Assembly (NCBI GenBank): GCA_003561595.1
Contig: PWWF01000145.1
Span: 1-6,683 of the forward strand
Direction: 5' to 3'
Length of the DNA: 6,683 nucleotides
Source: Paracoccaceae bacterium
Lineage (GTDB): Bacteria > Pseudomonadota > Alphaproteobacteria > Rhodobacterales > Rhodobacteraceae
Shown: positions 1 to 5,284 of the stretch, piece by piece
Layout: each line of letters starts with the position of its first letter
Position numbering within the stretch: position 1 is the first letter of the stretch
Position numbers and translations under genes: made by a program
Notes under the pieces: model-generated
The model's database searches: none
Told to the model about the DNA's origin: nothing
What the model saw: only the letters and a program-made list of their open reading frames with translations

Positions 1-840
1 ACTGTGCGCCGGGGCCTTGTGCCCGCGATGGAAGGGGCGCGCATCCTGCGCGCGGAATTGCGGCGCGGCGATTTGCGCTGGCCCTTTCCGCCCGATATGG
101 GCGCGCGGCTGTCGGGCGCGCGGGTGATGCAGTTGCGCCGCCGTTCGAAATACCTGCTGGCCGATCTGGACCGGGGCGAGACGCTGATCGTGCATCTGGG
201 CATGTCGGGGCGGATGGTCATTTCGGGTCTGGCTGCGGCGCATGTGCCGGGGCAGTTTCATTTCGACCATCCGCAAATCGAGAAACACGACCATGTGCTG
301 TTTCACATGGAAAGCGGCGCGCGCGTGACATTCAACGACCCGCGCCGGTTCGGGGCAATGGATATGTGCCCCACGGCGGCGCTGGACGGGCATCGCCTGA
401 TGGCGGGCATCGGGCCAGAGCCATTGGGCAACGCCTTTGACGCACCCTATCTGCGGGCGCGCCTGCAGGGGCGGCGCACACCCATCAAGGCCGCGCTGCT
501 GGATCAGCGAATCGTCGCGGGCCTGGGCAATATCTATGTGTGCGAGGCGCTGTTTCGTGCAGGCATCAGCCCTCTGCGCGCGGCAGGGCGCATCGGGCCT
601 GTGCGGTTGGAGCGGCTGACACAGGCGATCCGCGACACGCTGCAAGAGGCGATAGAGGCCGGGGGATCATCCCTGCGCGACTACCGTCAAGCCAATGGCG
701 AGCTTGGATATTTTCAGCATGCCTTTCGCGTTTACGGACGCGAGGGGGCGGCCTGCACAACGCCCTGTTGCCACGGCCAGGTGCGCCGAATCGTGCAATC
801 GGCGCGGTCGAGTTTCTATTGCCCGCAATGCCAGAGATGA
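1..840 (+). CDS. mutM: Formamidopyrimidine-DNA glycosylase (Fpg/MutM), 5'-truncated by window edge
   Basis: Bifunctional base-excision repair enzyme of the Fpg/Nei family that removes 8-oxoguanine and formamidopyrimidines and nicks the abasic site. The frame is open from base 1 and begins with the residues TVRRGL, which in family members follow the invariant start MPELPEVE. About 8 residues, including the catalytic Pro and Glu, therefore lie upstream; the full protein would be about 287 residues. Visible landmarks in full-length numbering: Lys58 in RRRSKYLL (Lys57 after Met removal), GMSGRM and DPRRFG (the residues that fill the void left by the flipped base), the helix-two-turn-helix with [12 protein letters not shown], and a C-terminal zinc finger with Cys260, Cys264/Cys265, Cys282 and Cys285. 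The first knuckle is CX4C rather than the CX2C of E. coli. It ends in CPQCQR and TGA at 838-840. The in-frame GTG at base 4 is an internal codon, not the start. Identity is secure; only the 5' end is missing. Confidence 0.97.
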   Translation, partial: TVRRGLVPAMEGARILRAELRRGDLRWPFPPDMGARLSGARVMQLRRRSKYLLADLDRGETLIVHLGMSGRMVISGLAAAHVPGQFHFDHPQIEKHDHVLFHMESGARVTFNDPRRFGAMDMCPTAALDGHRLMAGIGPEPLGNAFDAPYLRARLQGRRTPIKAALLDQRIVAGLGNIYVCEALFRAGISPLRAAGRIGPVRLERLTQAIRDTLQEAIEAGGSSLRDYRQANGELGYFQHAFRVYGREGAACTTPCCHGQVRRIVQSARSSFYCPQCQR

Positions 841-904
841 CTTGAACCCCAATCCCAAGCTGTTATGCCAAGGGCTGTTTTGCAACTAGCAGGGTGCCGC
901 GCGA

Positions 905-1681
905 ATGGCCTATGAAACGCTGATCGTCGAGACCGAGGATCATGTCGCACTGATCAGCCTCAACCGGCCCGAGGCGCTGAATGCGCTGAACAGCACGTTG
1001 TTGGGCGAATTGGCCGACGCCCTTGCCGCCGCTGATCGCAATGACAAGGTGCGCTGCATTGTCATCACCGGATCGGACAAGGCCTTTGCCGCTGGCGCCG
1101 ATATAAAAGAGATGGCCGAGAAGGGCGCCATCGACATGTTCAGCGCCGATTTCTTCAGCGCCGAGACCGAAGCGCTGTTGCGTGTGCGCAAGCCGATCAT
1201 CGCGGCTGTCGCAGGCTATGCGCTGGGCGGCGGGTGCGAATTGGCGATGATGTGCGATTTCATCATCGCGGCAGATACTGCGAAATTCGGACAGCCGGAA
1301 ATCAACATGGGCATTCTGGCCGGGATCGGCGGCACGCAGCGTCTGCCGCGTCTGGTGGGGCGGTCCAAGGCGATGGACATGCATCTGACCGGGCGCAACA
1401 TGCATGCTGACGAAGCCGAGCGCGCGGGGCTTGTCAGCCGCGTCGTGCCAGCCAAGAAGCTGATCGAAGAGGCGATGGCCGCCGCCGCCAAGATTGCCGA
1501 GAAATCGCAGATCTCCGTCAAGGCGGTCAAGGAGTCGGTCAACCGCAGCGAAGAGACATCGCTGCGCGAAGGGCTGCTGTTCGAGCGGCGCGTGTTCAAT
1601 ATGATGTTCGCCTCGGATGACCAGAGCGAAGGCATGTCCGCCTTTCTGGAAAAGCGTCAGCCCCAGTTCCGCGATCAATAG
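905..1681 (+). CDS. Enoyl-CoA hydratase (crotonase family)
   Basis: A 258-residue cytosolic enzyme predicted to hydrate trans-2-enoyl-CoA to 3-hydroxyacyl-CoA in beta-oxidation. Seen: NRPEALNAL near the N-terminus, the oxyanion-hole segment AAGADI (residues 62-67), the second oxyanion segment around GYALGGG (104-110), and both catalytic glutamates, Glu112 in [11 protein letters not shown] and Glu132 in GQPEINMG. Their 20-residue spacing equals that of Glu144 and Glu164 in rat mitochondrial hydratase, so it should be a true hydratase rather than a crotonase-fold isomerase or dehalogenase. Length is typical of the stand-alone enzyme. The ATG at 905 is preceded by AGGG at 891-894, a weak ribosome-binding site with 10-base spacing. 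It lies 64 bp after mutM in the same direction. The next gene, rpsT, has its own leader, so the hydratase is at most co-transcribed with mutM. The exact acyl chain-length preference cannot be read from the sequence. Confidence 0.95.
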   Translation: MAYETLIVETEDHVALISLNRPEALNALNSTLLGELADALAAADRNDKVRCIVITGSDKAFAAGADIKEMAEKGAIDMFSADFFSAETEALLRVRKPIIAAVAGYALGGGCELAMMCDFIIAADTAKFGQPEINMGILAGIGGTQRLPRLVGRSKAMDMHLTGRNMHADEAERAGLVSRVVPAKKLIEEAMAAAAKIAEKSQISVKAVKESVNRSEETSLREGLLFERRVFNMMFASDDQSEGMSAFLEKRQPQFRDQ

Positions 1682-1704
1682 GCGCGTTTTTCCTGTTTTC
1701 TTTT
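1670..1704 (+). terminator. Possible weak terminator after enoyl-CoA hydratase
   Basis: A T-rich tract (1687-1704: five Ts, then two runs of four, broken by CCTG and C) starts five bases after the TAG stop. Only a short stem precedes it: CGCG 1670-1673 with CGCG 1683-1686 and a 9-base loop. The T tract suits Rho-independent release, but a 4-bp stem is poor, so this is tentative. Confidence 0.25.
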
Positions 1705-1725
1705 GGCAGCGCTTGCCCTATAGGC

Positions 1726-1755
1726 TTGCCGCACATGCGCGTGGGCCCGCTTAAG
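1726..1755 (+). promoter_or_regulatory. Weak candidate promoter for rpsT
   Basis: TTGCCG at 1726-1731 (4 of 6 to TTGACA) and CTTAAG at 1750-1755 (3 of 6 to TATAAT) are 18 bp apart. This would start transcription near 1762, just ahead of the two stem-loops at 1768-1821. The position fits, but the motif match is weak. A second CTTGCC copy lies at 1712-1717. Confidence 0.25.
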
Positions 1756-1767
1756 GCATGAATCAGC

Positions 1768-1821
1768 ACTGGTCATCCTGACCAGTCGGGTCTGTTGCGC
1801 GAAGATATTGTAACAGACCCG
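1768..1821 (+). promoter_or_regulatory. Two abutting stem-loops in the rpsT 5' leader
   Basis: The first stem-loop is ACTGGTCA (1768-1775), loop TCC, TGACCAGT (1779-1786): eight perfect pairs. The second starts at the next base: CGGGTCTGTT (1787-1796) pairs perfectly with AACAGACCCG (1812-1821). It can extend inward by G-T, C-G and G-T pairs to a 9-base loop (1800-1808). The second stem ends directly before the rpsT ribosome-binding site (about 1822-1828) and start codon at 1837. The pairing is certain. A role as a translational control leader, perhaps for feedback by S20, is inference from position. The first dyad could instead be a protein-binding DNA operator. Confidence 0.6.
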
Positions 1822-1836
1822 AAAGAAGCGACACCC

Positions 1837-2103
1837 ATGGCCAATACTCCCCAATCCAAGAAGCGCGCCCGCCAGATCGAGCGCCGCACCGCAGTGAACA
1901 AAGCGCGCCGCTCGCGCATCCGTACCTTCCTGCGCAAGGTCGAAGAGGCGATCACCTCGGGTGATCAGACGGCTGCACGCGCAGCATTCCTGGCCGCGCA
2001 ACCCGAACTTGACCGCGGCGTGACAAAAGGTGTTCTGCACAAGAACACCGTGGCGCGCAAAAAATCGCGCCTGTCGGCCCGGATCAAGGCGATGGCTGCC
2101 TGA
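1837..2103 (+). CDS. rpsT: 30S ribosomal protein S20
   Basis: An 88-residue, very basic protein of the small ribosomal subunit that binds 16S rRNA early in assembly. It begins [17 protein letters not shown] and contains the family-typical stretches [19 protein letters not shown] and [16 protein letters not shown], with an Ala-rich end. Full length for the family. The start is ATG 1837: family members begin MANT or similar, and GAAAGAAG at 1821-1828 is a modest ribosome-binding site 8 bases upstream. A longer in-frame start (TTG 1795) would lie inside the leader stem and lacks support. The gene stands alone between its structured leader and the strong hairpin at 2149-2172, so it is probably transcribed as its own unit. 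Its position directly before dnaA matches the arrangement known in alphaproteobacteria such as Caulobacter. Confidence 0.97.
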   Translation: MANTPQSKKRARQIERRTAVNKARRSRIRTFLRKVEEAITSGDQTAARAAFLAAQPELDRGVTKGVLHKNTVARKKSRLSARIKAMAA

Positions 2104-2148
2104 ATCCATTGGAAAAACGGGCTGATGCAGCCTGTTGAACCGGTTTGA

Positions 2149-2180
2149 ACAGGGCGCCTTCGGGCGCCCTGTGCTGTTTG
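2149..2180 (+). terminator. Intrinsic terminator of rpsT with TTCG tetraloop
   Basis: ACAGGGCGCC (2149-2158) pairs perfectly over ten bases with GGCGCCCTGT (2163-2172), closed by a C(TTCG)G tetraloop, an exceptionally stable hairpin. It lies 45 bases after the rpsT stop and is followed by GCTGTTTG, a short, imperfect T tract. It should end rpsT transcription and so separate it from dnaA. Confidence 0.85.
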
Positions 2181-2551
2181 AAACTGTGGCAGAGTGGCAC
2201 AGCAATTTCGATTCTTTTCCCGCCAATCACAGGTCAAGTCAGTTGTTCGGTTGCGCGGGTTTTGTCCTGCTTGGTAATGTCCTTGCGACTCGTTCGAAAC
2301 GTGGGGGAACGCAGGCAACCGTCGCGATAGCTGCTTTACCGTGCAATGTTGTCTGGGACATGGCTATCAGGGGCCGCAGGGCCGCTCTGCCGGAATGTCC
2401 GTGTCATCAACTGTTGTTTAGGTCTGTAGGCGGGCTCTGGCTGGCTTGCGGTTCTGTGTCTGTGATGCTCGCGCACGGGGCTCTCCGCCGGGCGTCTGAT
2501 GTTTGTGTTTTGGGGGCCGGATGAAACAAGAATACGTCGGGTTGGGGTGAT
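2173..2551 (+). other. Long upstream region of dnaA (promoter and leader), no convincing gene
   Basis: This stretch should hold the dnaA promoter and 5' leader, but I cannot place a convincing -35/-10 pair. No match to the DnaA box TTATCCACA, or to the close form TGATCCACA, was found on either strand, so it does not look like an origin. It contains GANTC methylation-type sites at 2210-2214 and 2287-2291 (a third, 2102-2106, overlaps the rpsT stop) and an 8-bp near-perfect tandem repeat of GGGCCGCA at 2371-2386. An open frame on the + strand runs through the region to TGA 2522-2524. It also runs through the rpsT terminator, matches no family I know and lacks the GC-rich third positions of its neighbours, so I treat it as non-coding. 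The last 30 bases hold the mini-ORF listed separately. Confidence 0.6.
2521..2550 (+). CDS. Possible 9-codon leader ORF coupled to dnaA
   Basis: ATG 2521 opens a short frame encoding MKQEYVGLG, with TGA at 2548-2550. One base later the dnaA ATG begins (2552). GGGGG at 2512-2516 could serve as its ribosome-binding site, 4 bases upstream. The frame's last codons, GGG-TGA, double as the only purine-rich element before dnaA. Its start also overlaps, as ATGA, the stop of a frame that can begin at ATG 2465 (19 codons). Ribosomes ending here could restart on dnaA. Nine codons can arise by chance, so without comparison this remains a candidate. Confidence 0.3.
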   Translation: MKQEYVGLG

Positions 2552-3904
2552 ATGGCTGCAGAAACTTGGGCGGGGATTTCGGATGAACTGCGGCGCGAGG
2601 TCGGGGAAAGCAATCACAAGAGCTGGATTGCACCGCTGGAATGCATAGAAATCAATGATGATGTGTTGCGCCTGCGCGCGCCGTCGCGATTTGTCGGCGA
2701 TTGGGTAAAGCGGAATTATCACGACCAGATTCTCGCCCATCTCAACCGGTCGGGGCATGGGGTGACGCGGGTGGATTTCGAATTCGGCGCCGCGCGTGCC
2801 AGCTCGGTCGTCGCATCGCCATCTGTCGCGCCATCGCGCAACCGGGCGCCCATGGATGACGCGCTGCAAAGCGCGCCGCTGGACGCAAAGCTGCGCTTCG
2901 AGAATTTCGTTGTCGGCAAACCCAATGAGTTGGCTCATGCCGCCGCGCGCCGCGTGTCAGAGGGCGGCGAGGTCACGTTCAACCCGCTGTTTCTGTATGG
3001 CGGGGTGGGCCTGGGCAAGACGCACCTGATGCAGGCCATCGCCTGGGAATTGCAGGACAGCCAGCCCGATCTGCAGGTGCTGTATCTGTCGGCGGAACAG
3101 TTCATGTATCGCTTCGTGCAGGCGCTGCGCGACCGGCAGATCATGGATTTCAAGAATCTGTTCCGTTCGGTCGATGTGCTGATGGTCGATGACGTGCAGT
3201 TCATCGCCGGCAAGGACAGCACGCAGGAAGAGTTCTTTCACACCTTCAACGCGCTGGTGGACCAGAACAAGCAGATCGTGATATCAGCCGACCGCGCACC
3301 GGGCGAGATCAAGGATCTTGAGGCGCGGATATCCTCGCGCCTGCAATGTGGGCTGGTGGTGGACCTGCACCCCACGAATTACGAATTGCGTCTGGGCATC
3401 CTGCAGCGCAAGGCGGATCTGTTCGCTCAAAGCTATGGCGGGATAAAGATCGACACGGGTGTGCTGGAGTTCCTCGCGCATCGGATCGCCTCGAATGTGC
3501 GCATTCTGGAAGGGGCGTTGCAGCGCCTCTTTGCGTTCTCCAGCCTGATCGGGCAGGAAATCACGCTGGATATGGTGCAGGATTGCCTGTCCGACATCCT
3601 GCGCAGCTCCGACCGCCGCGTGACGGTCGAGGAAATTCAGCGCAAGGTCGCGGAATATTACAGCATCCGCCTGTCCGACATGCTGGGCCCAAAGCGCACA
3701 CGGACGATTGCCCGCCCGCGCCAGGTGGCGATGTATCTGTCCAAGGAACTGACATCGCGCTCCCTGCCGGAAATCGGGCGTCGCTTTGGTGGTCGCGACC
3801 ACACCACGATCCTGCATGGCGTGCGCAAGGTCGAGGAAATGCGCCTGAGCGACACGCAACTGGACGAAGACATCGAATTGCTGCGCCGCCTGCTGGAAAG
3901 CTGA
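2552..3904 (+). CDS. dnaA: Chromosomal replication initiator protein DnaA
   Basis: A 450-residue AAA+ ATPase that binds DnaA boxes at the origin, melts DNA and helps load the replicative helicase; it is usually also a transcription regulator. Domain I spans roughly residues 1-80 (SHKSWIAPL-like start, VKRNYHDQIL). A short variable linker rich in Ala, Ser and Pro runs to about 105. The AAA+ core then starts at RFENFVVGKPNELAH. Walker A is GGVGLGKTH (150-158), Walker B LMVDDVQ (210-216), and the box VII arginine finger is Arg263 in SSRLQCGL. Domain IV carries the helix-turn-helix with GGRDHTTILHG (413-423), which contacts the DnaA box. All key residues are present. ATG 2552 gives the family-typical N-terminus. 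The upstream GGGGTGA (2544-2550) is a close-spaced ribosome-binding site that also ends the mini-ORF. No terminator is seen after the TGA, so some transcripts may continue into dnaN. Confidence 0.98.
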   Translation: MAAETWAGISDELRREVGESNHKSWIAPLECIEINDDVLRLRAPSRFVGDWVKRNYHDQILAHLNRSGHGVTRVDFEFGAARASSVVASPSVAPSRNRAPMDDALQSAPLDAKLRFENFVVGKPNELAHAAARRVSEGGEVTFNPLFLYGGVGLGKTHLMQAIAWELQDSQPDLQVLYLSAEQFMYRFVQALRDRQIMDFKNLFRSVDVLMVDDVQFIAGKDSTQEEFFHTFNALVDQNKQIVISADRAPGEIKDLEARISSRLQCGLVVDLHPTNYELRLGILQRKADLFAQSYGGIKIDTGVLEFLAHRIASNVRILEGALQRLFAFSSLIGQEITLDMVQDCLSDILRSSDRRVTVEEIQRKVAEYYSIRLSDMLGPKRTRTIARPRQVAMYLSKELTSRSLPEIGRRFGGRDHTTILHGVRKVEEMRLSDTQLDEDIELLRRLLES

Positions 3905-3925
3905 GCCGCAGGCATAGTCCGGGCG

Positions 3926-3957
3926 AGAAATGGCTTGTCGTCATGGCAGAAATGGCT
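3926..3957 (+). repeat. Direct repeat AGAAATGGCT, two copies 22 bp apart
   Basis: AGAAATGGCT occurs perfectly at 3926-3935 and 3948-3957. The spacing start to start is 22 bp, about two helical turns. Both copies lie between dnaA and dnaN and overlap the candidate dnaN promoter. This is the arrangement expected for two protein protomers binding one DNA face, but no specific regulator is recognised. Confidence 0.6.
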
Positions 3958-3962
3958 AGGCT
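3935..3962 (+). promoter_or_regulatory. Candidate dnaN promoter
   Basis: TTGTCG (3935-3940) and TAGGCT (3957-3962) are separated by 16 bp and would start transcription near 3969, about 48 bases before dnaN. The -35 matches TTGACA at four positions and the -10 keeps only T, A and the final T of TATAAT. The pair sits within the AGAAATGGCT repeat. The match is weak. Confidence 0.3.
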
Positions 3963-4016
3963 CACGCTCCCGAGAGGGGGCGCGACGCGCCTTGCAGGCT
4001 AACAGGGATCGAGGGC

Positions 4017-5135
4017 ATGAAGATCAGCATAGAACGGGCAGTTCTGCTCAAGGCCGTGAGCCAGGCGCAATCGGTGGTCGAGCGGCGCAACACGATCCCG
4101 ATCCTCGCCAATGTGCTGATTGAGGCCGAAGACGCGCAGGTCAGCCTGCGCGCCACTGATCTGGATATCGAGGTGCTGGACCGCGCGCCCGCCATGGTCG
4201 AACAGGCCGGGGCCACGACCGTCTCCGCCGTGTTGCTGCATGACATCGTGCGCAAACTGCCCGATGGCGCGCTGGTGGAACTGACCGCGGATGCGCGCAC
4301 GGGCCGCCTGCAGGTCCGGGCGGGGCGGTCATCCTTTGCGCTGGCGACCTTGCCGAAAGAAGATTTCCCGGTCATGGCGTCAAGCGAATACAGCGCCAAT
4401 TTCTCGGCCAGTGCGAAAGAGCTGCGGCGCCTGTTCGACAAGGCGAAATTCGCCATCTCGACTGAGGAGACACGCTATTATCTGAACGGTGTCTACATGC
4501 ATGTCGCCGAGGCCGAGGGCGGGCGCGCCCTGCGCTGCGTGGCAACGGACGGGCATCGTCTGGCCCGTGTCGATTCCGCCCTGCCCGAAGGGGCAGAGGC
4601 GATGCCCGGCGTCATCGTCCCGCGCAAGACCGTGGGCGAATTGCGCAAGCTGCTGGAAGATGACGAGATGCAGATCGCCGTGTCTGTGTCAGAGACCAAG
4701 GTGCGTTTTGCGACGCCCGATATTACCCTGACCTCCAAGGTGATCGACGGGACATTCCCGGATTACACCCGTGTCATCCCGACCCAGAACACCCGCAAGC
4801 TGGAAGTGGATGCTGCCGAGTTTGCCAAGGCGGTGGACCGCGTGGCAACCGTGTCGTCGGAACGCTCGCGCGCGGTCAAGCTCGCGCTGGAAGAAGACAA
4901 GCTGACACTGTCGGTCAATGCCCCCGATTCCGGTGCCGCCGAAGAGGAGCTGATCGTTTCCTATGCCGATGAGCGACTGGAGATCGGGTTCAACGCGAAA
5001 TACCTGCTCGAGATTGCCAGCCAGGTGGATCGTGAGAATGCGGTCTTTCTGTTCAACGGCTCGGGCGACCCGACGCTGATGCGCGAAGGCGACGATCTGA
5101 GCGCGGTCTATGTCGTGATGCCGATGCGGGTATAA
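4017..5135 (+). CDS. dnaN: DNA polymerase III beta subunit (sliding clamp)
   Basis: A 372-residue protein that forms the dimeric ring around DNA, tethering polymerase III and recruiting repair and regulatory partners. In many bacteria it also takes part with Hda-type proteins in inactivating DnaA. The N-terminus MKISIERAVLLKAVSQAQ with NTIPILANVLIEA and ATDLDIEV is the clamp domain 1 signature; TRYYLNGVYMH and VATDGHRLA mark domain 2; the C-terminus MPMRV (368-372) is the family end that lines the partner-binding pocket. Length is normal and three similar domains of about 120 residues are expected. ATG 4017 has AGGGA at 4004-4008 with 8-base spacing, plus GAGGG immediately adjacent. It follows dnaA by 112 bp, and its own promoter may overlap the direct repeat there. 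Nothing unusual in the coding sequence. Confidence 0.98.
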   Translation: MKISIERAVLLKAVSQAQSVVERRNTIPILANVLIEAEDAQVSLRATDLDIEVLDRAPAMVEQAGATTVSAVLLHDIVRKLPDGALVELTADARTGRLQVRAGRSSFALATLPKEDFPVMASSEYSANFSASAKELRRLFDKAKFAISTEETRYYLNGVYMHVAEAEGGRALRCVATDGHRLARVDSALPEGAEAMPGVIVPRKTVGELRKLLEDDEMQIAVSVSETKVRFATPDITLTSKVIDGTFPDYTRVIPTQNTRKLEVDAAEFAKAVDRVATVSSERSRAVKLALEEDKLTLSVNAPDSGAAEEELIVSYADERLEIGFNAKYLLEIASQVDRENAVFLFNGSGDPTLMREGDDLSAVYVVMPMRV

Positions 5136-5147
5136 GCGGGCGGTGAA

Positions 5148-5218
5148 AGCGCCTGCTCGGTGTGCCCACCCACCCGCCCCTGCACGCCTCGCAGGCGCTG
5201 CCCGGCAGTGCCGGGCGG
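5148..5218 (+). terminator. Nested palindromes after dnaN, possible terminator
   Basis: AGCGCCTGC (5148-5156) is the exact inverse of GCAGGCGCT (5191-5199). Directly next, GCCCGGCA-G-TGCCGGGC (5200-5216) is a 17-bp palindrome that can form a hairpin with a 3-base loop. The second is GC-rich and stable, but no T tract follows. It may stop transcription between dnaN and recF or protect the dnaN transcript 3' end. The pairing is certain; the role is not. Confidence 0.4.
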
Positions 5219-5284
5219 ATATGACCCTTGCTCGGTGATGGTTTTCCGCTGGCATCCCGCAGCAATAGTTTTTACCGCTGACGC

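Noticed and set aside
863..1678. 271-codon open frame on the - strand
   Set aside because: It mirrors the enoyl-CoA hydratase along nearly its full length; long antisense frames are common opposite GC-rich genes and this one shows no family motif.
1751..1765. CtrA-type site TTAA-N7-TTAA near the rpsT promoter
   Set aside because: Only the first TTAA is present; the second half reads ATCA.
1768..1786. Canonical FadR operator linked to the nearby enoyl-CoA hydratase
   Set aside because: The half sites are five bases apart instead of one, and the site lies downstream of the hydratase gene, where it could not control its promoter.
1795..1836. N-terminal extension of S20 from TTG 1795
   Set aside because: It would add 14 residues not found in S20, starts inside the leader stem and has no ribosome-binding site; ATG 1837 fits the family.
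2371..2386. GGGCCGCA tandem repeat as a functional element
   Set aside because: It has only two imperfect 8-bp copies in GC-rich DNA and no supporting context; noted in the region description only.
2135..2524. 129-codon open frame on the + strand between rpsT and dnaA
   Set aside because: It runs through the rpsT terminator, resembles no known family, has AT-richer third positions than neighbouring genes and lacks a ribosome-binding site. Only its last codons are considered, in the mini-ORF finding.
2336..2938. 200-codon open frame on the - strand over the dnaA start
   Set aside because: It is antisense to the conserved N-terminal part of dnaA and has the Arg/Pro-rich composition of a shadow frame in GC-rich DNA.
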